A stretch of 64,000 nucleotides of DNA from Talinum fruticosum (lineage: Eukaryota > Streptophyta > Magnoliopsida > Caryophyllales > Talinaceae), in the NCBI GenBank assembly GCA_021018815.1, contig JAITYX010000032.1:6661501-6725500 (forward strand). The letters run 5' to 3'. Position 1 is the first letter of the stretch. Each line of letters opens with the position of its first letter. Under the pieces are notes generated by a model. It was not told the origin of the DNA. It saw nothing but the letters and a program-made list of their open reading frames with translations, and made no database searches. A program made the translations under genes and the position numbers. Below, one piece after another: positions 33,501-46,445 of this stretch.

Positions 33501-36500
33501 TGAACGCTATTACACAGCTTTGATGATCTCATAACAAAGTGTCTAACAAATGTCAAATGGTGATTATGCTCCTTTTGCCCCCTCTAAATGTTTTATGGTT
33601 CTTTAGAATCATTCGAGCAATGCCTATTTTCGCGTTTTCTATAACATTTGAAAATCCAGCAAGAGGTTGAAGGTACAGCACAAATTGAATTATCTCTTGG
33701 GCTATATCCAAAATGTATTAGGATGTTTAAAGACTTAGAGTGGTGAGTCTCTTAGGATGCCCAAAATAAAGGCTATTATTCACTATATTTGGGGTTTTTT
33801 GAAAATTATCCTAAATATATGCTCCTGTAAACCCCTAAAAAAATGTTCTAGAGTATTTTAAGATCATTGTAAGTGATATGCACGATATACCATACTGTGA
33901 ATAATGCCTGTTTTTGGACATTTTAGAATTACGCTTCAAAATCTATGAGATGGTACGGGATAAGCCCTCACTGAAATTGTCTTTTTTTTTTTAAATATAA
34001 AAAAAAAAAAGAATGTTACATACATACATACATACATACAAACATAAATGCATATACCTATGTGTGCACATAAGAGTGTCTTTTTAACTATTGTTAGGAT
34101 ACCACTATAATGAATACTTTTTGGCAGATCTAGTATCATTATGCATGAAAATCCAGCAAATGTGTAAATAAAGGCACTAAACATGGAAGTTCTTTTGAAG
34201 ATATTTAGAACATGTCGATACATTTTGGATATGGAGTGCTAACAATCTCTAAGATCCCAAGTAAAGGAAATTATACACGATTTTGGGGTTTTCTGAAGAA
34301 TGTTGAAATAGCTGTCAAAAGAGGACTATATGCTCCTAGTGACCCTTTTACAATGTCTTGGGTATTTTACTACTATCCCAAATGACTTAAAATACACTAT
34401 ACACAATACACTGTTATACTGCCCATTTCTGGATGCTTTAGTGTTATACCATGAAATCACGAGATGGTGTCAATGAAGCTAATACATTGCTGTTGATTGA
34501 TTGAATTAGTTGTTAGTTGTTGGCTGATTGTATTAGGTTGTTGTTTCAGAAAAAGTGTTTGGTAAAATTAGAAGTTTTTCTCAAAAAGATGTGAGACAAA
34601 AACTAATTTACAAAAGTCAATCACAAAAAGCTATTAAAATTAGCTTTTTGAAAATGGTTTTTTAAGGGCAAAAGCTATTACAAAATTCAACTTACTAAAC
34701 ACCTTAAATAACTTTTTGACCCAAGTCAAAAAGCCAAAACTCCCTTAAAAAGTCATTTTTTGCCAAAAAGTTGTTGAAAAAGCTATTAGTCAAACATGAC
34801 CTTTATTGTTTGGAGAATTTCTTGAACACCCCACAACGCTTCATGGCACAAAGGTAAAAGAGTCTCAATCTCACTATTTAACAAAAATTTTCTACATAGG
34901 ATTAGCAGTAGATTAAAATAAAATATCTCACTAAACATCTTATGGATTAGTAGGCAGTCAAAACATTCAAATATAGGTTCCCATGGATAGCAGCTTTGTA
35001 ATTAATTTAACTGTGGGGACTTGAGTGGGGCCATGAGGGTAAGACTAAAATACTTGAACCCTCTATCCAACCACCATTGGCTGGGTGGGCCCCAATAGGA
35101 TCAGTCTGTGGGGATAGACTAGAATCTCAAATAGTCAATATATTTGGTCATTGGGACCATCAACAAAATGACACAAAGAACATGTTTCTTTCTCTTGTTT
35201 ACTCTTTTGTTTCTGGCAGGGGTTTATAACCACCTAAGAGGCTAAGACGTCGACAGATTGCTCAAACAACTCTTTTGGAGCTTTTTTCATGAACCAAAGC
35301 AACAACTATAAACTCAAGTCGATGATTTTTCGAGGGATGGCATTGTACACGATGCCATAAAAGCATCACTAGGCCTCGAAGATATGGACGTCCTTCCACT
35401 ATCATCACCTTTACTGACAGATCATGGTAATTAATAGACATTTTTGCTTGTTTCAGTAGGATGCATGTTTTTGGAAAATGTAGACCACATCCAAACACTT
35501 CCCTCCCCCCACAACCACCCTAAAAATTCATAGACTAATTGAAAAATAATGCAAGATTAGCCTACAAAAAGTGTTTTCTGGGCAGTATCAGAAATGAGGG
35601 CAAGCACAAGAAAAAGAACAGGGAGAAGAGAGTAAATAAAACCAGGGATCAAAAGGGCTGAAGACAGAAATTTAAGTTTCTTTTTTCCCTTTTTTCTTGA
35701 GTGTTTTTTTCCCCGGGGTGGGGGTTGAGAAATCAGTGGGAGAAATGTAAAGCAACTGTCAGAAATGAAATAGGCTTTGATCACCGGATGACAGCAGCAA
35801 GCACAATTGCAAATTTGCAGATACTCGTTTTTTCTTTTATGTGAGATTACAGATATCTAGATGGAAGAGGAGGGAGGAAGAAAGGGCGAGGGTGATGCAG
35901 GGGGTTGGGGAGAGAAAGAGAGGTGGAGGAGGAGGAGAACCCAATCCCACAGAAACCAGATCAGACTTAGTTTTGTCATCCATCTGATAATGTATGTAAC
36001 TACCAGCCTTCAAGTGACACAAGCCATACTTCCACGAGCAGCAGTCGATCCAACTGTTAATACAGGTGGGATTTCCCTCACTATTTCTGCAGTCTTATTT
36101 GTTTTTTCATTAAGAACTCTAGAGGCTGCTATTGTGCGCTCCAACAGTAGATTATAATATTGCCATCTATAGCCTACTGACAAGGGGGTCTATTGTTCAG
36201 ATGATTAAAAAGCCACCAACACAAGCCAACCTCAGGGCCATACATGAATGATGAATCTAAAGTCAAGTGAAGCCAAGACTATTTTTGAGATACCAAAGGA
36301 GAAGAAAGATTGCAGGTTTTCCCAGGACTGAAACAAAAATAGCAACGCCTATCCACATGAACTGATACGCCTTGTTTGGCAAGTCTTCCCAAACATTGCT
36401 AGTGGCATTGTAAGCCTTTCCAAGAGAACGTCCACCAGATTTTCTCACTTAGCTGAAGAACCAGTACAGCTCTAGTTAAACAAAATAGAGTAACAAGATC

Positions 36501-39500
36501 ATTCCTTGAATTTCATGCTTTTCCAGCTAAAAGATTGTTCCATTGTAGGATAAATTATCTACTTGAATAGTCAGAGGCTTTGTTGTATACTCATGTCTTG
36601 CTAGTCTTACCTTTAACAATTGTAATAGCTATATTCGTGAGAGCTTATGACAGCCTAAATTTGCTTTAGTATATTAGTTCGTTAGAAACAGCTCCTTCAT
36701 AGAGAAGCAGATTTGTCCCGAGAATGCTACAATTTTCTTGGAACGCATAGCCACCTGGCTAGGTATTACGCTCTCACTCTCAAGGACCCAACAGCCTTCG
36801 CAAACCCAACAATCCCAAAAAGCCTCAATTATTAATGTTCTGAACCCTTTACAATTCAGCGCAGCTAGAATGACATTTTAAATTTTACAGGCACCTTTAA
36901 GTGAACAATCTTGATTCTAAAATAAGTAAAGCATTTTGTATCTATTGTGAAATCCTTCAATTTCATACCTAGATCATGTATGGGTAGAATGATTAATCTC
37001 TTTACAGTTCAACAGAATACTCTCACTAAGCAAAAGTCAGACCAAATTGGGTTTCCCCAGAATCCCATTTTGAAGTTCCTCAATTAAAATCAAGCTAAAC
37101 GACAGAAGATAATAAGCCACAACCATACTGAGTGTACATCAGTTTGACAAGGAAAAGCCTGGCTGGTCTCACCAAACATCCACATTACAGGCCCCACAAA
37201 TAAGCAATAGTCTCCCATAATAATATTAAACCAGACAGTGGCCCTAAGTGATTCCTTTAGCCTTTTCCATTTAATCCTTGCCTTTAATAGCCACCAAACA
37301 TCAACTATATCAGCCAGAAAGCATCTTTCTCAAATATTGCTGCTCAAGGGTGTCATGAAGGCTCCTAGCATTCAGGCTTCAATATGACAATCAAGTCATC
37401 GAACCATTGATCCTACGCTACTTGAAGTTGCATTCCCCATACATCTTGAAAAATTGCAGATTTCTATTCCTTTCCAAATCCCAACTTCCTGGATCACACA
37501 CTGCTCTTCCCCCATGAGATCAAAAGCTTGAAAACTATGTCCCAAAAAGTCAACATTCTAGGTCTTCCACTTATTCTCAAGAAAAGAAAGAATACATCCT
37601 ACCAATAACTTAAGATAAGGAACAGATAGAATTCCTGAGAATAGAGTGGGACAGTTCTTGCAACTATTGGGAAACACTGTCAAACACAGAAATCAGTCAA
37701 AGTAACTCCTGTTCCTTGTCACCCCCCAAAAAAAAACCCAAAAAGAGGTATTCTGTTCCTGCAATACTCAGAGCGCAAGAAACCCTTTCTTAGTTGCAAT
37801 TCTCTCAGGATGCAAGGCAGAACCAAACATAAGACCAAATACATCTCCCATTCAAGAGCTTCTAACTTAAAGACATAGAGGACTTGAATTGATAGGCAAG
37901 CTCATAAAATCACATATTTGGACTTAGGAGTGTATGACCACTAGCACAATACCTTGAAGCCTAAATATAAAGAACACAACACATGGCCAACTGACCACAA
38001 ATCAAACAAGCAATGATGAGCAAGGGAGTAAAGAATGCCTCCACATTTCTGGGTGGACAAATGCAGCTAATAATCAGCAAAAACCAAAAGAAACTTATTC
38101 AACACATTGGAATTGAGTGGTATTTTGGCACACTTTTGACACTAGAGAACATGACATCCATATCCAACAATTGTATGGCCATTAGCAACTCAACTTCCAA
38201 TAGTCTCTTCAATGCATAACACAAGGGGCGAGGGCAACCTCATTACCTTTTCTTCAAGCTACCGCAAGCTTATTCATTCAAATCTAGCCAGAAGTCCTAT
38301 GGAAATTAAAAATATGAGCCCAAACCAGCCTAAATCAGGAACTCCTGTCAGTTTATGGAGAACTTTCAGCATCGTCATAGAATTAGTTGGCCTTTCAATT
38401 TCAACCTCCTTGTATTCCAAACTCAATGGTATTTCCATGCTACTTACATCAATCTGAACCATCAACACCCAGGGACATCAAATGCTCCTTTTTAGCAAAC
38501 TTTTCAGAGTAGTTTCCACCTCCAAATAAGTTGTACTTGAACCCTTGGCAACTTTATTGAAGGTACCAGCTTTTCATAAACCTAAAAGAGTATATCTTCA
38601 CAGCCATATTTTAAACTGTGAAATCATTGAGCCTTAAAAGAGTAGTTATACCAAAAGGGCACGATAAACATGCATGCATCCCACATGTTAGGTGCATACG
38701 GAACAAATACCACACAGAAATTAAGGACGTGAAGGGAAGGGGAACAGGGGGACACACTAGGGACTAAACAAGCATCACTACCTCCAAGAAGTGACAACAG
38801 ATGGAAAAAAGGGAGGAAAGGATCTAAACAAGCTTTACCTGGAGTTCACATTTGGCCATATGTCCTGGGTAGCATTTGCCAATGGGTAGTGAAGGTGAAA
38901 CACTAAGGACTGGCAGTTGGGTTACCCGGATACACCTCAACCCTAGGCACACGCATGCTGCAGAACTACTATAAAAATTCTCCCAAGATGCACAACTCTT
39001 AGGCAATCAGCACCATCATCCATTCAAACCTCTTTCACAATGTCAGACATTAAATGTCTACACAAATTCCCTCGTAGGAGCTATTTTTTATCCTAAAGGC
39101 TAACCCAATACCTGAGCACATGAGTAATCACTACTATCCATCTGCCAATGTAAAACCACATATGTTTAGGAGCGTCTTGTTCATTTTCCTAGACCTTAAT
39201 CACCATCTCATTACATTATGTAATCAACTTGATTTTCCTTGACAAGAATAATCCATCAAAGCGACACTTCTCTAGTTGGCACAAACAAATGATGAGGTCA
39301 CGTGCTGCCATTGATTTGAACTCTAAAACACTCGATGGAAGAGGCATAAACTTTACTGAACCCTAAAGTTGTCAGCGTCTCCAAATTCAAAACAAACAGA
39401 TACTTGAAATGAAGCATTACAAAGATTATACATCACAGAGCAACAAGACATCCAAAAACAATGAGTTTGTGCACCAATACTGTCCAAAAATGACATGAAA

Positions 39501-40526
39501 TACTATTTCTCACATGCTTTGATCGCATAGAAAAACCATTGAAATAAGCTACCCTGGGTTGTCGTCGCCATTCCACTTCAACCTAAGGACCTACAACTGA
39601 AATTTATTCTTAGAGGAATTTCCTTTACTTAAGACCAGTTTGGTAGTTTTGCACATTTCGATTTGTGATGTAGCATTACAAATATGTACCGCAAAAAAGG
39701 CCCTCAAAATAGCAATCACATATCACACTGTACGCACTCTCATTGTCTAGGCTTCGGCCTAAGGAGTGGGCAGAATGACTAAATAAGAAGAAAACAATAA
39801 CAAACCATTTTCTTCCTTATTTCTCATCTCGCCCACCCCAAGTAGAAGCAAACGCATATAAATAATCATCAATCGGTACACCGCAGTTGAGATCATCTCT
39901 ACCCCTCTCACCACCAAATAACCAAGGAGCAGTAGTCCTATCACATTACGGAAAGAATATTGCAAAAAGAAAAATATAAAGGATGGAAACACAGAAAATA
40001 TCCCAAAATTAAAATGAGAAAGCAAAGCACATAAACAATGAAATTAACTAATAAAGTGTTAAATAGAAGGAAACGAGAAAAGCAATTGTAAAATGAGGAC
40101 CGCTACCCACTAAACCCTAAAAGACAAAAAGTATGTACTGTTCAACTGAATTTTGAAATATTTAAGTCTAAACACTCAAGTCGACAATTACATAAAAATA
40201 AAATCAAGAAACCTCAATTGAAAATCAAAGAATATTACTTTATCAAGAAGCACACACTATCTAGCTGAAATTTACTACAGATACACAAACCCTAGCTCAA
40301 AAAACAAAGTCAAATTCCAACAAATTCACCATAAATCCACAAATAAACACAAACCCAGATTACAATGCCACAAAAATCTCAAATACCAACCAAATTAACC
40401 CTAATCAACAAAAAAAATGGGCAAGGGAAAATGGGGGAAAACCTGTTTCTTCCAGCCAGGAGGAGCAGGGAGCTCCATTGAAACAACTTCATCTTGGTGT
40501 ACGTTCTTCTCAGCTTCAGTCGACAT
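30562..40526 (-). CDS. MBD11: MBD10/MBD11-type protein, copy B (frame broken inside the MBD)
   Basis: Exon 1 (40443-40526) differs from copy A at one base of 84 (Pro for Ser, the more usual APPGW). Exon 2 (30562-31457) begins [20 protein letters not shown]. The printed sequence then shifts frame at ACAGG-GAGGAG (31393-31398) and stops after about 61 residues. One extra base there restores the reading of [39 protein letters not shown], the basic PPKKRSRKP and a Glu/Lys-rich tail ending [15 protein letters not shown], about 326 residues. The rest of the exon is open, which argues against an old pseudogene. Compared with copy A the acidic tail is shorter. Expected to be nuclear and chromatin-associated, with the same clade function as copy A. 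Confidence 0.85.
32040..34490. repeat. Diverged tandem array of long units within the intron
   Basis: A recurring series of words appears at least five or six times in the same order: CACCATA(A/G)TGCC with ...TTTTGGCATT, AAAATC(T/C)A(C/T)GAGA, TG(A/C)AGCCATTAT..TCA, GGTGGCCAAA/GGCCAAACC, GGCAATCATACATGATTTT, TGAAGAATT and TGCTCCT..AACCC..AAA. Examples of the TGCC/GGCATT word are at 32110, 32675, 33620, 33905 and 34425. Examples of the GAAGCCAT word are at 32738, 32999, 33225 and 33386. Spacing is irregular (about 200-550 bp), so units are old and partly deleted. There is no long open frame. Confidence 0.6.
34017..34040. repeat. (TACA)n microsatellite
   Basis: About six perfect TACA units inside the tandem array. 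Confidence 0.9.
34495..34805. mobile_element. Possible hAT-type MITE
   Basis: The block has GTGTTTGGTAAAATTAG near the left and, inverted, GTCATGTTTGACTAATAGCT at the right. Internal AAAAAGCTATTAAAATTAGC and AGCTTTTTG words can fold back. This is typical of plant hAT MITEs, but the ends are imperfect and no 8-bp target duplication was confirmed. Confidence 0.35.
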
Positions 40527-40544
40527 TTTCGCCCCTTTTTCGAC

Positions 40545-40688
40545 CTGCAAATTCAAACCATACCCAGTTACCTACCAATAAATTCCACTAAAACCCCACA
40601 AAAATAAACCCCAAAACGAAAACATTCGGAAGCACACCAAGCTGAAGCTGGTAATTAGAGAGAGAAAGACGAGACAAAAGGGGCTTAC
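40545..40688 (-). other. 5'-UTR intron of MBD copy B
   Basis: Donor GACAAA|GTAAGC and acceptor TTTGCAG|GTCG, 18 nt upstream of the ATG, match the leader intron of copy A. Confidence 0.65.
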
Positions 40689-41465
40689 TTTGTCTCCTCC
40701 TTCCTCTAATTTTAGGTTAATTCTGAATTTCTAACTATCTCTGTCTCTTAGAGGTTGATGATTATGAGCTCGACAAACAGGTGAAGAGAACGGGAAGGGG
40801 GAGGGAGAGAGAAAGAGGATATAAATTGGGGAAGGAGTTGGCAACACACGCGTGTGTTCAGTTCTCGGCAAATATTTTTGTTTATTCTTACAAAATAAAT
40901 AATTTATTCTCGTCTCGATTTACCCACTTGGTTTTTTTTTTTTTTTCACGGACTCATCGACAACTATTTGATGAATTAATTATTAGTTCCATTTCTATCC
41001 AAAAAAATTATTTTTAAAAAAATCCATTTTCCAATAGACCCAATATGTTAAAATTCTACAAATAATATTTTCAGTATTTTGTATTTTAAAAAAACTACTG
41101 CTAAAAAATCCGGTCTCCACCTCAGAAAAAATACTGTAATAAATTTACATTTCATTCTTTTTAAATTAAATTATCCGTATCTCTTTGAGGACAAAACTCT
41201 AGGTGAGTTCCGACGGCGACAACTGTCCCAATGGGTTTTTGTGGTGATCCAACGGCGTAACTGAATTTTAGTAAGCTAATCTTTTTTTCTTTTTACCTTT
41301 TTGTTTTTTCCAGCAAACTTTTATATGGAAAGCTTTGGGCCCAGTTTCATGAAATTTAAAGCCCAAATACTCTATGAAATTCTGGCCCAATTAATCTTGA
41401 TTATGAAGCCCAATGGGCTATCCACAACTGCTATGGGCCATATTGTGAAATTCAAGTACAACTTG

Positions 41466-41664
41466 GTTGAGGGAAAATATTTTATCAGGAAATTATTTTT
41501 CATGTGAAAATGAATTTTTAAGGAAAACCATTTTTCACCCACATTTTTCTTTGTTTGGTAGAAAAAAATAATTTTCTAAAATAGCTACTTAAATGCAAAA
41601 ATCAACCATAAAAACTCCATAAATATGAAAAGAAAAAATAAATAATTAATTCAACTTCAAAACC

Positions 41665-41757
<93 letters not shown>

Positions 41758-42180
41758 AGCACCTAAATTTGATAAGTTTGTACATCTCCCTATGATCAAA
41801 CTTTTACATGTATAAAATAATAGAAATTAAAAAAAGAAACAAATACTGTAAAAAAACTTTTCATCTATGAACTTTACAACAAAAAAGGAAAAAAGACAAG
41901 GACAAAACTTGGAAAAAGAAATTGAAGGTGGCAAAGTAAGAGAAGTTTAGAACTTGAACTCCCATTGATAAGGCTTTATTTTCCCTTGATTGAGGTGAAG
42001 GAAAATTAACTTCCTTCCCCGTAAAAGAAAATTTATTTTCTCTTCATTGAGGGAAATTATTTTCCCCTAGAAAATATTTATCCACCATTAATGCTACCAA
42101 ACGCCGGAAAATATAATGGTAATTTTTTGAGAAAATATTTTCCAAAAAATATTTTCCACTCGAAACAAACACACCCTTAA
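41466..42180. mobile_element. Possible fold-back MITE with internal (TA)n
   Basis: The left side has GGGAAAATATTTTATCAGGA, TGTTTGGTAGAAAAAAATAA and AATTTTC words. The right side has the complementary GAAAATATTTTCC words (several in 42060-42160), CTACCAAACGCC and CGAAACAAACAC. The GTTTGGTAG / CTACCAAAC pair and the enclosed long TA run suggest one or two nested hAT-like MITEs. Exact ends are unresolved. Confidence 0.4.
41668..41753. repeat. (TA)n microsatellite, about 86 bp
   Basis: An uninterrupted TA run, the longest simple repeat in the window. Confidence 0.95.
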
Positions 42181-43993
42181 TGGATTAGGATTTTTCACCC
42201 GGTTTTTTTCAACCGGGTATATGTGAGGAACAATATGTCCATGTAAGTCAAACTCAAATTCAACTTATTCTCCATTTTACAAGAAGTACAAGTGATAAAA
42301 CCATTGAAAACATACTACAACCAACAGCTTATTTTCTGTTTTTTACGGTTTCCAATGAGGCACGGGATTCGAGCTAGTTTTTTCATATAAAAATTGTTAC
42401 GACCAAGTTTGATTAAGATGAGCCAATTAGTGCAACATCAAGTTGCTAAGGCCAAGTTTGAGGTAAATCTTAATTCAATCAATAATTCAAAAAACAAGGG
42501 TGCTCCTTGAAATTTTTTTCCATTAGGAAAATGACTAAGAAGAAACATTGAATATTTCAAAGTTACTATAAACTCCTACAAAGTGGCTGAGTTCAAGGAA
42601 TAAAGCGTATATCACGTCGAATTGCAATCAAGGTGGTAAAAGGTTTATGGTTATTGTTTGATGCATCGCCAAATATAATTGCCTTGGTGGGATCATTATC
42701 CACTCTCTATGTTACAAGTATATAAGAAATAAATCATTACTGGTCGATAAGTCCTTTTTAAGGAAGAGTATTGTACAAACTAATATTATTAGGGATTCTA
42801 AATTATAGTTCAATTTGGTCTCCTTTATTTCATTTATTACAATAATTTTTAGGTGACAGTTTCACCGATATTAGTAATAATGGTTTGGAATTTAACGGAC
42901 GGATGTATAAGCAACCGAATGCAATAAATTGGAGATGGAGTTGATATGACAAGAGAGCACAAAATGGCTAGGGCAAGTATGACTGGAGCAGCTAGTGTGT
43001 GAAGTTGAGTGTCTGGTAACCGAGGACAAAGAAAAGGACGAGTGGGTGGTCTTCCCTTGTTTGTTTAGTTTGACAACTTCCCATATTTGTATGAAAGAGC
43101 TGGACCAAAGTCTACCCTTTTTCATTTTTCATTCTCATGTCATTTCCTTCCTCATCACCCCACATGATGGAATAGTTGCTCCTCATTATAACAACATATA
43201 TATAATTTACCCCCATTTCCCAAAACAAAAATAACACACATTCATTGTAAGCTAATACCATGTCGCCAATATCGAATCCAAATTCGGGACTTTCAATCCT
43301 ATTTTGAACTTGTAAGTGTCACTAAAGTCGTCTAAGGAAAACATAAAAACTAATTTTATTTCAAAAAAACATTTTACATGATAATCCCATATGGAGACAG
43401 ACGTAACTCTAAATAAAGTACTCAAGAGGATGAAGTTACGATCAATATTGTAGAGACAAAAGTCCACTCATTTTGATATCACTGGTTCAATACCGTCTTT
43501 ATTATGAGGATGTCAAAAATAAATAAAAGTGTTTCATAGTTAAATGAAAACAACATCAATTTCATGCAACATTAGATCTTTGAGATGAGACATGCTCAAC
43601 TAGATGACCACTTCAGATTGTATCAATTGGAATGCTAAAAAAAAATTCTAAGAAAGCAATAATTTTTTCAGCCTTTCTTAATTGAAATAATGTTACAATA
43701 TATATTAAATAATCAAATAATTACATTATAAAAGCACCTAAAAAAAAGGAAGAATAATAAATAATAAAATTGAATGATTTGTTTTTTATCAAGGGATGTA
43801 GATTATGGTTTGTCAAAAACCAATGTTTTGAAAAGAAAAGTGTTTAGGGTAGAAAATTAGAGAAAAGAATAACTAGAAAGAAGGTCGGTATCTTCTTTAT
43901 ATGAAGAAGAGAATAATCTATTATGATTTTTAACTAGCCTTACTTTCCAATTCTCGTCAATGACACTGAGATGTAACATACCCTAAAAAATTC
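42181..43993. other. Intergenic, nothing recognised
   Basis: AT-rich. Short open frames near 42892-43234 on both strands overlap each other and show no family signature, so I do not call a gene. Confidence 0.45.
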
Positions 43994-44273
43994 TTACTCC
44001 ATCTATTTTAAAATATTTACCGGTTTAAGGTTATCGAGAGAATACCAAATAAACGTAAAATTTATGACAAAATTTATGTTAAAAGATCAAAATAGCCCAA
44101 GAATTTATTGAAAATAAAAAAAAATTAATGAAAAAACAAGAGAGAAAAAACAATTAATAAAAACAAAATCAGTAAATTAGTCATTAATTCGTGATTGAAA
44201 TTGTAAAGTAATAGATATTTTAAAGCGAAAAAAGTTAATTAAAATGATAAATATTTTGAAATAAAAGGAGTAC
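43994..44273. mobile_element. Stowaway-like MITE, about 280 bp
   Basis: The left terminal repeat TACTCCATCTATTTTAAAAT matches the inverted right end TACTCCTTTTATTTCAAAAT, with a TA at each border as expected for Stowaway/mariner insertions. Internal blocks (GAGAATACCAAATAAACGT, TTTATGTTAAAAGATCAAAA) are shared with the elements near 15.0 kb and 56.9 kb. Confidence 0.75.
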
Positions 44274-45849
44274 TAAACAAACAAATCACGTTCGTAAGCA
44301 TACTAACAACAATAAATAATTAAAATAAAATAAAAATAAAACAAATTAGAAATCTTTTTAAAAAATAGAGTGCCTCCGACAAATTCCTCTCAATCCTCTG
44401 ACATCTCCCACAGCCCACCTTATTAGAGAAAGTGCTTCCATAATTGATAAGGAAACACCACCGGTATCATAAGTAAGAAAAGACCGATCTATTAAGTGTT
44501 TAAAACCCATCACTAATATGGTTTGCTCCACTTACCCTTATAGCTTAAGATTTATTTATTTATTTTAGTTTAATTAAAAATATAATTCTTTCCATATCGT
44601 AATAAGCGTTTAAGATAAAAATCCTACTGTAAATGTAATTACGAAATTAATACTCGTGTTTTCTTACTTACCGAGATGAAACCACTATCGACCATATCAA
44701 TCAACACTTTATTCATACCACTATAATAAATAAGGAGTTAACGTATTCAATTTTTATATTATGGATCTAGGTCCATATTAAAATATAGATCCAAGACCGT
44801 ACATGAGATTGACTTTAAAGATATATTTTTTTGTTTTTTATAGTTTATAAAACTTTTTATTGTAATATTGCAAGTTAACCAAATAATTGTGCATAACTAC
44901 TCTCAGAACAATGTCCATTTTACTACGACTTTCGAATGTTCATTAATAATATGAGAGATAATGTTCATTAATTATTAAATAAAATTTGACAATTATGTGT
45001 TTATGGGATTGTAATAATAATCAAAAATTTAAGCACTAAATGTTTGAAAATACAAAAATTTTCTAAAAACTTTATTACTATGCCTAGTAAATGTTTAATA
45101 TGAAACAATATTGGAATGTAATTATAATCTTAAGATTGAGAAACCATACATTAAATGTTAACGTATCAAAGAGTTTTAATAAACTATTTATCGTTATATC
45201 TAGTAAATGTTAATTAATACACCTAATAAAGTTCATCTCAGAGCAACTATTATCCCCAAATCTCACAGATGTTCATCCATAAAACAAATGAGTGTTTATA
45301 AATTCTTAATAGCAAAAATAACAATTCTCAAACATCAAATAAGTGTTCATCAATTATTTTCAGAATCGTAATTATAACTTCGAACAAAGTTACAAATACC
45401 AAAAATTCTCAAAATGTTCATCACTATATCTAATAAATGTTCGTTGTTATTATTAAGGTGACGCTCATGTGGTTCATATTGTAATACAAACCGGAGTTCA
45501 TAACAAAATTTTCCCCCTCCAATCTAAAAACTCAAACCTTATCTTATCCCTTGAAGTAGTCTTTAATATTTTGGATGTAAATGGTAGTACTATAATTTGT
45601 TAACTTATTTTTGAGTGGAGGTACACAAAAAAAAAAAAAAAAAAGTCTACGCACAGCAACAGCCCACAGGAGAAAAAAGCTGGTGGAGCTCTCTATGACT
45701 TTTGGCATCATGAAAAGAAGGAAAGGCATTAACTGGTCTACCGCTATAATCTATCTCTGTAATCTATGCATATATATGCAGCAGCAGCAGGAGCTTCAAG
45801 CATGAGAGTGAGTCTGCTCATATTGCAGGCACCTCTGTCTGCACCTGCT

Positions 45850-45854
<5 letters not shown>

Positions 45855-45906
<52 letters not shown>
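45855..45906. repeat. (CT)n microsatellite
   Basis: About 26 CT units without interruption. Confidence 0.95.
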
Positions 45907-45909
<3 letters not shown>

Positions 45910-46210
45910 GCAAATGCCAGCCTAGCTACAATCCTCATATATTACAGCTGCTGCTTTTGCCACACCTTTTTAAGACAAATTTAACCAGCATAGCCTTTTC
46001 TTTTTTTTGAAAAAGAATAAAAAAACACATCTTAACAGAAAATGGTAAACTAGCATAGCTTAATTACCTATATATGTATGCTTATATTTGACCTAATAAA
46101 CAGCTGTTTGTATATAGATAGGATGCACTTTCAGCCTGCCATAGTGCCAAATTTAATATCATTAGTCTATCCAGACAACATTGTTCCTCCTTCAACACAG
46201 CTGAAAACAT

Positions 46211-46445
46211 GTTCGATTTAAGTTAATCCATCCCACTCTTTGATTTATCTGTACAGATCGAGAATATTAGAATTAGATTGACACTAAGAGTTTGTTCGAA
46301 GTTACATAAAACCATAATGTATTTCTGTTTTATGTTCATTTCTGATCATTTTTATTCATTTTTTATTCAATTTAAGTTAATCGATTCGAATATTTGATTC
46401 GTCTGTATAGATCGAGAATAGTAGAATTAGATTGACACTAAGACT
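46211..46445. repeat. Duplicated 80-bp block with spacer
   Basis: TTTAAGTTAATC...TTGATT..TCTGTA.AGATCGAGAATA, then AGAATTAGATTGACACTAAG, occurs at about 46211-46291 and again at about 46367-46445, with about 10% differences. Confidence 0.75.

Larger units (their letters stand above)
31458..40442 (-). other. Large intron of MBD copy B
   Basis: A 9.0-kb intron at the same position as in copy A. It contains the diverged tandem array, a TACA microsatellite and a MITE-like block, then a right half with patches alignable to the copy A intron. No nested gene is supported. Confidence 0.7.
30330..40870. repeat. Segmental duplication, unit B (contains MBD copy B)
   Basis: Partner of 19230-29200, in the same orientation and separated by about 1.1 kb. 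Coding and leader sequences are very similar, whereas introns keep only patches of homology and differ by large insertions, including the tandem array at 32040-34490. Confidence 0.75.

Noticed and set aside
42892..43234. Overlapping frames on both strands near 43 kb
   Set aside because: No recognisable motifs; codon content looks random.
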